A program made the position numbers and the translations under genes. A stretch of DNA of 47,676 bases from positions 1 through 47,676 of the forward strand of contig NZ_JAWDXO010000039.1 of NCBI RefSeq assembly GCF_032477075.1, written 5' to 3'. The stretch's first letter is position 1. Every line of letters starts with the position of its first letter. Shown here in pieces: positions 9,251-16,973 of the stretch. The DNA is from Fusobacterium sp. GTDB taxonomy: Bacteria > Fusobacteriota > Fusobacteriia > Fusobacteriales > Fusobacteriaceae. The notes under the pieces are model-generated. The model worked only from the letters and a program-made list of their open reading frames with translations, was not told where the DNA came from and did not search any database.

Positions 9251-9288
9251 AAACAGTGAGCTTAAATGTAATAAGCTTACTGTTTTTA
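9251..9288 (+). terminator. Terminator of the haem operon
   Basis: A 13-bp stem, AAACAGTGAGCTT with AAGCTTACTGTTT (one G.T pair), has a loop of about 9 nt and is followed by T-rich sequence. The 147 bp between the last gene and this hairpin hold nothing I recognise. Confidence 0.75.
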
Positions 9289-9370
9289 GTTTTAAGAACA
9301 AAATTAATAATAAATATTTATACTGAAAAAGTTCTAAAGTTATATTTGTGTTTAATGGGTTATCTGTTTT

Positions 9371-9733
9371 TTATCTTAATGTTTTAAGTTTCAGAATATG
9401 AAAACTCACTCCTGTAAATACTACTGCAAGCATTATTCTTATATGAAGATGGTCCAATTTGTACATTGAGAATCCTATACTTAAAATTAGAAGGAAAATG
9501 GCAGTTACTTTGTTTTTTAATGTTATTCCCTTTTTTTCATTATAATCCCTGATATATTGCCCAAAAACTTTGTTGTTCAAAATATAATTATGAAACTTCT
9601 CAGAAGATTGGCTAAAACAATAGGCACTGAGCAGTAAAAATGGGGTAGTAGGAAGTAATGGGAGTATAATGCCTACTATTCCTAAAGCCAGAGAAATAAA
9701 TCCTGAAATAAATAATAATCTTTTCTTAACCAT
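9371..9733 (-). CDS. DUF454 (YbaN-like) inner-membrane protein
   Basis: This 120-residue protein has three to four hydrophobic segments. The N-terminal half carries the DUF454 hallmark GIVGIILPLLPTTPFLLLSAYCFS followed by SEKFHNYILNNKVFG and YNEKKGI. The family is widespread in bacteria with no firmly established role; in several genera members lie near iron or haem genes, as here. Length is typical. The ATG follows an AGGAG ribosome site. The gene is divergent from the AraC-type regulator, with a promoter in the shared 152-bp gap. Confidence 0.85.
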   Translation of the reverse strand: MVKKRLLFISGFISLALGIVGIILPLLPTTPFLLLSAYCFSQSSEKFHNYILNNKVFGQYIRDYNEKKGITLKNKVTAIFLLILSIGFSMYKLDHLHIRIMLAVVFTGVSFHILKLKTLR

Positions 9734-9763
9734 GATTAACTCCTTTTATTCATATCTGTATAA

Positions 9764-9792
9764 ATGATAATACTAAATTAATTTTATGTCAA
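9764..9792 (-). promoter_or_regulatory. Promoter of the DUF454 gene
   Basis: On the minus strand TTGACA (9792-9787) and TATCAT (9769-9764) are separated by 17 bp, about 30 bp upstream of the DUF454 start codon. It is divergent from the promoter for the AraC-type gene. Confidence 0.6.
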
Positions 9793-9818
9793 TATAAAAA
9801 ATTTAAAATAAAAATATT

Positions 9819-9846
9819 TTGAAAAGCAAAATTAATATGATATAAG
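9819..9846 (+). promoter_or_regulatory. Possible promoter of the AraC-type regulator
   Basis: TTGAAA (9819-9824) and TATAAG (9841-9846) are spaced by 16 bp, about 40 bp before the start codon. The match is moderate. Confidence 0.4.
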
Positions 9847-9885
9847 TATAAATATAAAATAATATTTTATGGAGAGGGGAAAAGA

Positions 9886-10842
9886 ATGGAATCTATAATA
9901 GAAAAAAATAATTTATATAAAGAGAATTTGAAAATAGTAAAAAAAACTGAAGATAAAATTGTATATAAAGTGAAATGTTTAGATGGAGAAGGAGAAATCA
10001 TATGTCATCATGTATTTCCTGGAATAGATATTATATATAATAATTTTAATACATTTTATTGCTTTGAACCTGAAAATATTTCCAGAGATATTATAGAAAT
10101 AAACCATTGCAGAAAAGGGAGATTTGAATGTAAAGTGCAGGATGATTCATACATATATCTTGGTGAGGGAGATTTGGAAGTAAACAGCTGCAAGATTCAA
10201 AGAGTAACTTCTGGATTTCCTTTAGGATATTATGAGGGAATAGAAGTATTAATAGATATTGAAACAGCAGAAAAATTTCTAAAAGGAATCATGGAAGGAA
10301 TAAATATAGATTTAAATAAAATAAAAGAAAGAGTATTTTTGAATAAAGATTACTTTATAATAAGGGCAACAGATGAAATAGAACATATATTTCACGAATT
10401 ATATAATGTAGATGAGAGAATACAAAAGGGGTATTTTAAAATAAAGGTGCTGGAACTTTTACTTTTTTTTACCATAGTTCCAATTGAAAAAAGTAATTTA
10501 TTATCTCCATATTTTCCTAAAAATCAAGTGGAAAAAGTAAAACATATAAAAGAACATTTAACAGAAGATTTAGAAAAAAATATAACACTTCAGGAACTGG
10601 CTCAAGAGCATGATATAGGGATAACTTCTTTGAAAAAATGTTTCAAAGGTGTCTATGGAAAGTCTATTTCTGAATGGAGAAGGGAATATCGTATATATAA
10701 AGCTGCCTCTATGCTTAGAGAAACAGATAAAACAATAGCTGAAATATCAGGAAAAATGGGATATGACAATCCAAGTAAATTTGCATCTGTATTTAAGAAA
10801 GTAGTTGGATATTCTCCATCTGAATATAGAAAAAATAATTAG
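9886..10842 (+). CDS. AraC-family transcriptional regulator (PchR-like)
   Basis: This 318-residue protein has a C-terminal AraC DNA-binding domain at about 215-318. The first helix-turn-helix is ITLQELAQEHDIGITSLKKCFKGVYG; the second is KTIAEISGKMGYDNPSKFASVFKKVVGYSPSEYRK. The roughly 200-residue N-terminal part resembles sensor domains of PchR/YbtA-type regulators that respond to iron chelates, though I recognise no fixed motif there. It lies between a haem uptake operon and YbtP/Q-like transporters, which suggests control of one or both; that is inference. A strong GGAGAGGGG site precedes the ATG. Confidence 0.82.
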   Translation: MESIIEKNNLYKENLKIVKKTEDKIVYKVKCLDGEGEIICHHVFPGIDIIYNNFNTFYCFEPENISRDIIEINHCRKGRFECKVQDDSYIYLGEGDLEVNSCKIQRVTSGFPLGYYEGIEVLIDIETAEKFLKGIMEGINIDLNKIKERVFLNKDYFIIRATDEIEHIFHELYNVDERIQKGYFKIKVLELLLFFTIVPIEKSNLLSPYFPKNQVEKVKHIKEHLTEDLEKNITLQELAQEHDIGITSLKKCFKGVYGKSISEWRREYRIYKAASMLRETDKTIAEISGKMGYDNPSKFASVFKKVVGYSPSEYRKNN

Positions 10843-11056
10843 AAGTATTTATTCAAAATCTCATGTATAGTATATTGGAAGATAAAAAGTTAAATATCAT
10901 ATCCGAATATGGCGAGATTTTAAATTGAGATTGTGGTATAATGATATTATTGTAAAAAGATTAGGAATACTTTAGATAAATTTGATGGTAGGTTATTTAT
11001 TGAGAAAAAATTATAATTTGTAAAGTTTAGATTATTATAGAGGAGTGAGATATATT

Positions 11057-11359
11057 ATGGAGGAAGATTTAATATATGAGATACTTTCTGTAGTAGATGA
11101 AATTCCAGAAGGTCGTGTTGCTACTTATGGACAGATTGCAAAATTAATTGGCAGAGATAAAAATTCAAGACTTGTGGGAAAAGTTCTCAGTATGGCAAAA
11201 TATTATGGAGAATATCCCTGTCATAGAGTAGTCAATCATGCAGGACGGCTCGTTCCTAGGTGGGGGTCACAGGGTTTCCTATTACAGAAGGAAGGTATTG
11301 TTTTAAAAAATAAAACTCATGTAGATTTGAAAAAGTATCAATGGAACTATTCAGAATAA
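11057..11359 (+). CDS. MGMT-type DNA-binding domain protein (O6-alkylguanine transferase or ATL-like), with Cys retained
   Basis: This 100-residue protein consists only of the C-terminal domain of methylated-DNA-cysteine methyltransferases. VDEIPEGRVATYGQIAKLIG forms the DNA-binding helix-turn-helix, and the active-site signature PCHRVV has Cys55, followed by GRLVPRWG. Alkyltransferase-like proteins of this size usually replace that Cys, so retention suggests real transfer activity or a divergent ATL. I chose the ATG at 11057 over an in-frame GTG at 11045, which sits inside the GGAGTGA ribosome site. It may be cotranscribed with the PLP decarboxylase gene 70 bp downstream. Confidence 0.82.
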   Translation: MEEDLIYEILSVVDEIPEGRVATYGQIAKLIGRDKNSRLVGKVLSMAKYYGEYPCHRVVNHAGRLVPRWGSQGFLLQKEGIVLKNKTHVDLKKYQWNYSE

Positions 11360-11430
11360 ATGGGAATATTACACTATAGGATAGTTATGATTAGCTCAAT
11401 GATTAAGAGTCAGCAGTTTTAGGAGGGGAA

Positions 11431-12642
11431 ATGAATTTATTAGCTTTTTTAAAGGAGCATGTTCCATGTTACATTTATAATGGAGAACAGATTGCAGGTC
11501 AATGTCAAAAACTAAAAACTGAGCTCTCTGATTTTGAATTTCTATATTCCATTAAAACTAATCCATTTTCACATATAATTCAAAATATTTCAAAAGAAGG
11601 GTTTGGAGCAGATGCTGCTTCTGCTGGAGAAGTGTTTCTTTCTCTTGATAATGGAATAGCACCTGAGAATATATTTTACTCTGCACCAGGAAAAACTGAG
11701 AAAGATATTGAAATGTGCTATGGAAAATGTACAATTATTGCTGACAGTATATCAGAGATTAAACATATCAATGTAATAGCAGCTAGACATAAGGAAATTG
11801 TAAAGATAGGAATTCGTGTGAATCCTAATTTTTCTATGCAGAATGAATGTGGAACTTCCAGCAAATTTGGAATTGATATAGAGCAGCTTTTAGAGGGAGA
11901 AGATATTTTAGCAGAATATTCAAACATTAAAGTTGCTGGTTTTCATATCCATATTCAGTCACAAATATTAGATTTTCAAATATTGGGGAGATATTATAAG
12001 AATTGTTTTGAACTTGCCAAAAAGATTCATTCTATAAAAAATGTTAATATAGAATTTATTAATTTCGGAAGCGGAATAGGAGCTTTATATAGAGAAACAC
12101 AAGATACCCCTGTAGATTTAGAAAAACTCAACAATATGATTTCTGAAATTGCAGAAGAAAATCGTGCTGTGTTAAATGCAAGGCTTTTAATTGAAACAGG
12201 GCGTTTTATCACTTGCAATGCAGGGAGATATTATACACATATTATAGATATAAAGGAATCTTTAGGTCAGAAATATTTAATTGTGGAAAATGCAATGAAC
12301 GGATTCATGCGGCCCTCTATAGCAAATCTGATTTATAAAACTGCTGGAGAAATTCTTACAGGTTATGAACCTCTCTATACATGTCAGGATGAATTTGCTG
12401 TTCAGGTATTAAATGAGTCAACTGAAAAAGAAAGAGTTAATATTGTTGGAAATCTTTGTACAGCACTGGATGTTATTCGTGAAAATGCAGAAGTAAATCA
12501 CACTCAAATAGGAGATATCATTGAGATTACTAATGCAGGGAGTTATGCATATTCATTATCTCCGCTTTTATTTTCAAGTCATAGAATTCCAAAACAATAT
12601 TATTTATATAAAGATAAAATTTCTGGAGATGAAATATTATAA
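11431..12642 (+). CDS. Fold-type III PLP-dependent decarboxylase (LysA/ornithine decarboxylase family)
   Basis: This 403-residue protein has an N-terminal PLP barrel: YSIKTNP gives Lys42 as the Schiff-base residue, GFGADAASAGEV follows, HIHIQSQ is near 170, and FINFGSGIG near 215 is the phosphate-binding glycine loop. A C-terminal beta domain follows, with LCTALDVI near 345 in place of the usual GxxCxSxD segment. The family decarboxylates diaminopimelate, ornithine, carboxynorspermidine or siderophore intermediates. The altered C-terminal motif makes plain lysine biosynthesis (lysA) less likely. Its iron-related neighbours hint at a metallophore or polyamine role, which is unproven. AGGAGGGG precedes the ATG. 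Confidence 0.78.
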   Translation: MNLLAFLKEHVPCYIYNGEQIAGQCQKLKTELSDFEFLYSIKTNPFSHIIQNISKEGFGADAASAGEVFLSLDNGIAPENIFYSAPGKTEKDIEMCYGKCTIIADSISEIKHINVIAARHKEIVKIGIRVNPNFSMQNECGTSSKFGIDIEQLLEGEDILAEYSNIKVAGFHIHIQSQILDFQILGRYYKNCFELAKKIHSIKNVNIEFINFGSGIGALYRETQDTPVDLEKLNNMISEIAEENRAVLNARLLIETGRFITCNAGRYYTHIIDIKESLGQKYLIVENAMNGFMRPSIANLIYKTAGEILTGYEPLYTCQDEFAVQVLNESTEKERVNIVGNLCTALDVIRENAEVNHTQIGDIIEITNAGSYAYSLSPLLFSSHRIPKQYYLYKDKISGDEIL

Positions 12643-12649
12643 ATAGTGA

Positions 12650-12748
12650 TTATTATGGAATAGATATACTATAGAACTTAATGCAGAATATGTTCTTGAA
12701 TTAAAAAATGGAGTTTTGTTTGATGTAAAAGAAACTTACTATATATAA
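12650..12748 (+). pseudogene. Short unrecognised coding-like remnant
   Basis: Directly after the decarboxylase stop, one frame reads IELNAEYVLELKNGVLFDV and ends at a TAA at 12746-12748. The composition is protein-like, but there is no start codon, no ribosome site and no recognised family. It could be the tail of a deleted gene, or chance. Confidence 0.2.
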
Positions 12749-12820
12749 TTCTCATAAAAAAGCAAAGAATAATGAGAGTAAAGGAGAAGGGATAACAGGA
12801 TTAGGATATAAATATCCTTC

Positions 12821-12849
12821 TTGATTTTTTTGATAAATTAGGATATAAT
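12821..12849 (+). promoter_or_regulatory. Strong sigma-70-like promoter ahead of a short terminated transcript
   Basis: TTGATT (12821-12826) and TATAAT (12844-12849) have an ideal 17-bp spacer. The predicted start is about 12856. A strong terminator lies only about 60 nt further on, and the first ABC gene starts at 13120, so this drives either a small RNA or an attenuated leader. Confidence 0.55.
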
Positions 12850-12855
12850 TAAATT

Positions 12856-12923
12856 AACAATTATATGCAAAAGGGAGAATCCCAGAGAGAACTATCTGTC
12901 GTAACCAGATAGTTCTTTTTTTT
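12856..12923 (+). ncRNA. Candidate small RNA or attenuator leader
   Basis: The roughly 70-nt predicted transcript holds a small hairpin, GGGA-GAA-TCCC (12873-12883), then a strong terminator hairpin. No ribosome binding site or credible small gene is present; an ATG at 12865 would encode 15 codons but has no Shine-Dalgarno sequence. It matches no RNA family I recognise. It could be an independent small RNA or a leader that controls read-through into the exporters. Confidence 0.35.
12888..12923 (+). terminator. Strong intrinsic terminator upstream of the ABC exporters
   Basis: A perfect 11-bp stem, AGAACTATCTG with CAGATAGTTCT, has a 7-nt loop and is followed by eight T. It ends either the decarboxylase transcript or the short RNA started at about 12856. 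Confidence 0.85.
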
Positions 12924-13119
12924 ATATTATAAAATTTAAGAAATCATTATTCATTTTTAAAACTGACAAAATAATTTAGATAATACAATCTATTGAGAAA
13001 AAAGTATCTGGAAGCAGAAAAAAATAATTGTCTTTTTGGAGCATGTGAAACTTTTTAGAGTAGAAAGATATTTTAAAATAAAATACAATGAATTATCAAA
13101 AAAAGAAAGAGGTATACAT

Positions 13120-14877
13120 ATGTTCAAAGAAGAAAAAATAGGGATAATGTATTTTGTGGGAAGACATAAATGTTTGTTGATTACAGGATGTATATTGTCA
13201 GGGATAAATGCATTAATTATGATGTGTCCTTTTGTATTGCTTTGGAAAGTTGTACAGGAAGTATTGAAAGGAATTACAGATATATCAAAAATAAATGCAG
13301 AAGAAGTAATAAAGTATGGACAATGGGCAGTACTTACAGCAGTAGGAGGATTTGCTGTATATTTTGCAGCTCTTATGTGCACTCATATAGCAGCTTTCTA
13401 TACTGCGTTTAATATGAAATCTAAAGCATTAAGACATATGTCTGAACTCCCTTTAGGATATTTTATTGATAACCCAAGTGGAAAATTAAGAAAAATAATA
13501 GATGAAAATTCTAAAATGACAGAGAGTTTTATAGCACATCTTCTTCCAGATTTAACAGGAGCGTTAACAACTTTTGTGGCAATGCCAATAATATTACTGA
13601 TATTTGATTGGAGATTGGGAATAATCTGTCTGATACCTTTGGGAATAGGATTTTTTATACAGTTTAAATCAATAACAGGAGAATCAGTAAAATATATAAA
13701 ACAGTATCAGGATTCTTTAGAAAAAATGAATAATGAAGCAGTGGAATATGTGCGGGGAATTCCAGTAGTAAAGGTATTTCAACAGACTGTTTATTCTTTT
13801 AAAAGTTTTTATGACACTATAATGGAATATAAAAAATTTGTAATAAAATTCTGTCAGGAATTTAAAAATCCAATGACTTCTTTTATAGCTGTAGTTAATG
13901 GAACTTTTGTATTATTGATACCTGCTGGAATAATATTAATAAAAAGTTCATATAATCCTTTGAAATTTTTACAGAATTTCATATTTTATATTCTTTTTAT
14001 TCCTTTATGTTCAATGATGATAAATAAAATAATGTATATAGGAGAAGCAAAATCTGTAGCTGATGAATCTGTAAAAAGAATAGCTTCTTTGCTGGAAGAA
14101 AAGAAACTGGAAAGACCAGAAAAAGCAAAATTACCAGAGAACTATACTATAGAATTCTGTGATGTATCTTTTACATATAAAGGGAAGGAAAACCCTGCTG
14201 TAGATGAGGTAAGTTTTTTTATTCCTCAGGGAACAACAACAGCATTAGTAGGAGAATCAGGAAGTGGGAAGACAACAACAGCAGCTTTGATACCACGATT
14301 TTGGGATATTGATGAGGGGAAAATTCTCATAGGTGGAGTTGATATTAAAGAGATAGAGATATCAGAATTAATGAAGATGGTGTCTTTTGTATTTCAGGAT
14401 ATACATTTATTTAAAAGAAGTATTTTGGAAAATATTCGTATTTCAAAACCAGAAGCTTCTTTAGAGAAAGTAATGGAAGCTGTAAAAGCTGCTCAATGTG
14501 AAGAAATAATAAAAAAATTTCCTGATGGGATAGAAACAGTAATTGGAGAAAAGGGAGTATACCTTTCTGGAGGAGAAATGCAGAGAATAGCTATAGCCAG
14601 TGCTATACTAAAAGATTCACCAATAATAATACTAGATGAAGCAACAGCCTTTGCAGATCCAGAAAATGAGAATAAAATACAGGGAGCTTTAGAATTCCTT
14701 ACAAAAAATAAAACAGTAGTAATGATAGCCCACAGACTTTCTACAATAAAAAATGCAGACCAGATATTAGTTCTAAAAGAGGGAAAAGTGGCTGAAAAAG
14801 GTAATCATAGGACTCTGGTAGAAATAAAAGGAACATATGCAGAAATGTGGAAGAATTATCAAACTTCTGTAAAATGA
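13120..14877 (+). CDS. ABC exporter-fold half-transporter, YbtP/YbtQ (IrtAB)-like, first subunit
   Basis: This 585-residue protein has an N-terminal six-helix exporter-type membrane domain (about 1-310) and a C-terminal ATPase. Walker A GESGSGKTT is at about 377, signature YLSGGEMQR near 485, Walker B IIILDEATAFADPENE near 505 and the switch His in MIAHRLST. The ATAFADPENE D-loop is one I associate with siderophore-importing exporters such as YbtPQ and IrtAB. Together with the AraC gene nearby, this suggests import of an iron chelate as a heterodimer with the next gene; drug or lipid export is the alternative. I chose the ATG at 13120 because AGAGG lies 7 nt upstream, over an in-frame TTG at 13036 that has none. 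Confidence 0.82.
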   Translation: MFKEEKIGIMYFVGRHKCLLITGCILSGINALIMMCPFVLLWKVVQEVLKGITDISKINAEEVIKYGQWAVLTAVGGFAVYFAALMCTHIAAFYTAFNMKSKALRHMSELPLGYFIDNPSGKLRKIIDENSKMTESFIAHLLPDLTGALTTFVAMPIILLIFDWRLGIICLIPLGIGFFIQFKSITGESVKYIKQYQDSLEKMNNEAVEYVRGIPVVKVFQQTVYSFKSFYDTIMEYKKFVIKFCQEFKNPMTSFIAVVNGTFVLLIPAGIILIKSSYNPLKFLQNFIFYILFIPLCSMMINKIMYIGEAKSVADESVKRIASLLEEKKLERPEKAKLPENYTIEFCDVSFTYKGKENPAVDEVSFFIPQGTTTALVGESGSGKTTTAALIPRFWDIDEGKILIGGVDIKEIEISELMKMVSFVFQDIHLFKRSILENIRISKPEASLEKVMEAVKAAQCEEIIKKFPDGIETVIGEKGVYLSGGEMQRIAIASAILKDSPIIILDEATAFADPENENKIQGALEFLTKNKTVVMIAHRLSTIKNADQILVLKEGKVAEKGNHRTLVEIKGTYAEMWKNYQTSVK

Positions 14878-14902
14878 AATATTAGAAAGGGAAGTGAAAA
14901 AG

Positions 14903-16642
14903 ATGCTTAAAGAAATATTTGCCCTCAGCGATCAAGGAGAAAAGGATTCAAAAAAAGGAATAGTAAGCAGTGCAGCAGCAAATATAAGTCTGATACTTCC
15001 AGCAGGATTACTGCTTTTAACAATAAAGGATTTAATGAAATATATAGAAAAAAATGGTTCTTATAAAATAAACCTTTTAGTTTATATGGGGTATTCAATA
15101 TTATTTTTAATTATTATATTTGTTACACACAGAATTCAATATGATAGGACATATTTTTCAGCATATTCAGAGAGTGCTGATAGAAGGGTAGCATTAGCTG
15201 AAAAACTTCGTAAACTTCCTCTGTCATTTTTTGGAAAGAAAGATCTTTCTGAATTAACAATTACAATTATGGGAGACTGTACAGAGCTTGAGCATACATT
15301 TTCACACTCTGTTCCACAGCTTTTTGGAAGCTTAATTTCAATAACTTTAATAGGAATCGGATTATTTACTGTTAATTGGAAAATGGCATTAAGTGCACTT
15401 TTTGTTTTTCCAATAGCTATATTAATAACAACAGGAAGTAAATTTATACAGGACAGAATGGGGCAGAAAAAGATAGAAGCTAAGCTGGAAGCTTCAGATA
15501 AAGTACAGGAATACCTTGAAAATATCAGGGAAATAAAATCATATAATATGGAAAATAAATATTTAGAGGATTTAGATACAGGTTTTTTTAAAATTATAAA
15601 GGCATCATTATTATCTGAACTAACAACTGGAACTTTGATAGTTTCTGCTCAGGGAATATTGAGATTAGGATTTGCAGTAGTAACACTTGTAGGAATAAAA
15701 TTATTTTTAAAAGGTGAGATAGATTTTTTAATATATTTGATGTATCTTTTTACAATATCAAGGCTGTATGATCCCTTATCTGTAGTCTTGATTCAAATTG
15801 GAGATATATTTAATTCTTTGCTGACTATAAAGAGAATGAAGGAAATGAATGAACAGAAAATACAGGAAGGAACAAAGGAATTTTTTGTTGATAACTATGA
15901 TATTGTATTTGATAAAGTAGAATTTGCATATAACAGTGGAGAAAAAGTACTAAATGGAATTTCCTTTACAGCAGAACAGGGAAAAATAACTGTATTAGCT
16001 GGAGAATCAGGTGGAGGAAAAAGTACAGCAGTTAAACTGGCAGCCAGATTCTGGGATGTGACAAAGGGAAAAATAACTTTAGGTGGTATTGATATAAGCA
16101 CTGTAGACCCAGAAGCACTTCTTGAAAAATTTTCTATAGTTTTTCAGGATGTAGTATTATTTAATGATACTATACTTGAGAATATAAGAATAGGGAAAAG
16201 AAATGCTGCAGATGAAGAAGTTTATAATGCAGCTAAAGCAGCACAATGTGATGAGTTTATAAAAAGATTTCCACAGGGGTATAATACTGTAATAGGAGAA
16301 AATGGTTTGACACTTTCTGGAGGAGAAAGACAAAGATTATCAATAGCAAGAGCTTTATTAAAAGATGCACCTCTCATTTTATTAGATGAAGCAACTGCTT
16401 CTTTAGATGTAGAAAATGAAACTTTGATACAGTCTGCTCTAGGCAGATTAATAAAGGATAAAACTGTATTGCTTATAGCACATCGTATGAGAACAGTAGC
16501 ATCAGCAGACAAGATAATAATATTAAAAGATGGAAAAATATTAGAACAGAATACTCCAGAAAACTTATTAAAGAAAAAAGGAGCATACTATAAAATGGTT
16601 GAACTACAAAATCAAAATTTAAACTGGAAAGTAAAGGAATAA
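14903..16642 (+). CDS. ABC exporter-fold half-transporter, YbtP/YbtQ (IrtAB)-like, second subunit
   Basis: This 579-residue partner of the preceding gene has six membrane helices, then an ATPase domain with Walker A GESGGGKST (about 367), signature LTLSGGERQR (about 472), Walker B LILLDEATASLDVENE and the switch His in LIAHRMRT. It begins 25 bp after the upstream stop, so the two are almost certainly cotranslated and form a heterodimer. GAAAGGG precedes the ATG at 14903; a GTG at 14894 would add three residues but sits too close to that site. Confidence 0.82.
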   Translation: MLKEIFALSDQGEKDSKKGIVSSAAANISLILPAGLLLLTIKDLMKYIEKNGSYKINLLVYMGYSILFLIIIFVTHRIQYDRTYFSAYSESADRRVALAEKLRKLPLSFFGKKDLSELTITIMGDCTELEHTFSHSVPQLFGSLISITLIGIGLFTVNWKMALSALFVFPIAILITTGSKFIQDRMGQKKIEAKLEASDKVQEYLENIREIKSYNMENKYLEDLDTGFFKIIKASLLSELTTGTLIVSAQGILRLGFAVVTLVGIKLFLKGEIDFLIYLMYLFTISRLYDPLSVVLIQIGDIFNSLLTIKRMKEMNEQKIQEGTKEFFVDNYDIVFDKVEFAYNSGEKVLNGISFTAEQGKITVLAGESGGGKSTAVKLAARFWDVTKGKITLGGIDISTVDPEALLEKFSIVFQDVVLFNDTILENIRIGKRNAADEEVYNAAKAAQCDEFIKRFPQGYNTVIGENGLTLSGGERQRLSIARALLKDAPLILLDEATASLDVENETLIQSALGRLIKDKTVLLIAHRMRTVASADKIIILKDGKILEQNTPENLLKKKGAYYKMVELQNQNLNWKVKE

Positions 16643-16727
16643 AAATATTAGCTGAATGATTCTAATCTAAAAAAGTGAAAATGTATTCAAAAGATTAAAA
16701 AAAGAAAAAAATATCCTGAAAAAATTA

Positions 16728-16756
16728 TTGACTTTAGCAGGAGATAGGAATATAAT
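16728..16756 (+). promoter_or_regulatory. Promoter of the leader and amino-acid-binding protein unit
   Basis: TTGACT (16728-16733) and TATAAT (16751-16756) are separated by exactly 17 bp. Transcription would start at about 16763, giving a leader of about 210 nt before the binding-protein gene. Confidence 0.65.
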
Positions 16757-16787
16757 TGAGAAAATTATTTTATAGGAGGGTGACAAA

Positions 16788-16865
16788 ATGCTAAGGAGAT
16801 TAAGGAACAGATTAAAAATAAATAGTAATTATATGTTCCTTAAAGAAAGTTTGTGGGTTAATTAG
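16788..16865 (+). CDS. Putative arginine-rich leader peptide (25 residues)
   Basis: A short gene with a strong ribosome site (TAGGAGGGTGA, about 7 nt upstream) starts MLRRLRNRLK: four Arg codons (AGG, AGA, AGG, AGA) within the first eight positions. It ends at a TAG at 16863-16865. The last two Arg codons fall at or next to the 5' arm of a stem (AAGGAACA at 16802-16809, TGTTCCTT at 16834-16841). A consensus promoter lies upstream, and a terminator then an arginine-type binding protein follow. This is the layout of leader-peptide attenuation, in which ribosome stalling at scarce-arginine codons would change the RNA fold. It is inferred from layout only. Confidence 0.5.
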   Translation: MLRRLRNRLKINSNYMFLKESLWVN

Positions 16866-16914
16866 CATTTTTTATCTAAATATTTTATAGATTAAGATGT
16901 CTTTATTTGTAATC

Positions 16915-16948
16915 AACATCAGTCTTTTTTGGACTGGTGTTTTTTTTA
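16915..16948 (+). terminator. Terminator hairpin between leader peptide and binding-protein gene (possible attenuator)
   Basis: A 10-bp stem, AACATCAGTC with GACTGGTGTT (one G.T pair), has a short T-rich loop and is followed by eight or more T. It lies 25 bp before the binding-protein start, downstream of that gene's only visible promoter. Just upstream, GATGT (16896-16900) can pair with ACATC (16916-16920) inside the 5' arm, a possible competing antiterminator. Confidence 0.7.
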
Positions 16949-16973
16949 TAGAAAAAATTAAGGAGGAAGATTT

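Noticed and set aside
12650..12748. A real small gene after the decarboxylase
   Set aside because: There is no start codon or ribosome site in the frame; it is kept only as a low-confidence remnant.
13036..13119. Longer N-terminus of the first ABC exporter from a TTG
   Set aside because: No ribosome site precedes the TTG, the added residues do not look like exporter sequence, and the ATG at 13120 has a good site and gives the usual family length.
16760..16973. T-box riboswitch upstream of the amino-acid-binding protein
   Set aside because: The conserved T-box antiterminator sequence is absent and a translated leader gene with a strong ribosome site occupies the region.
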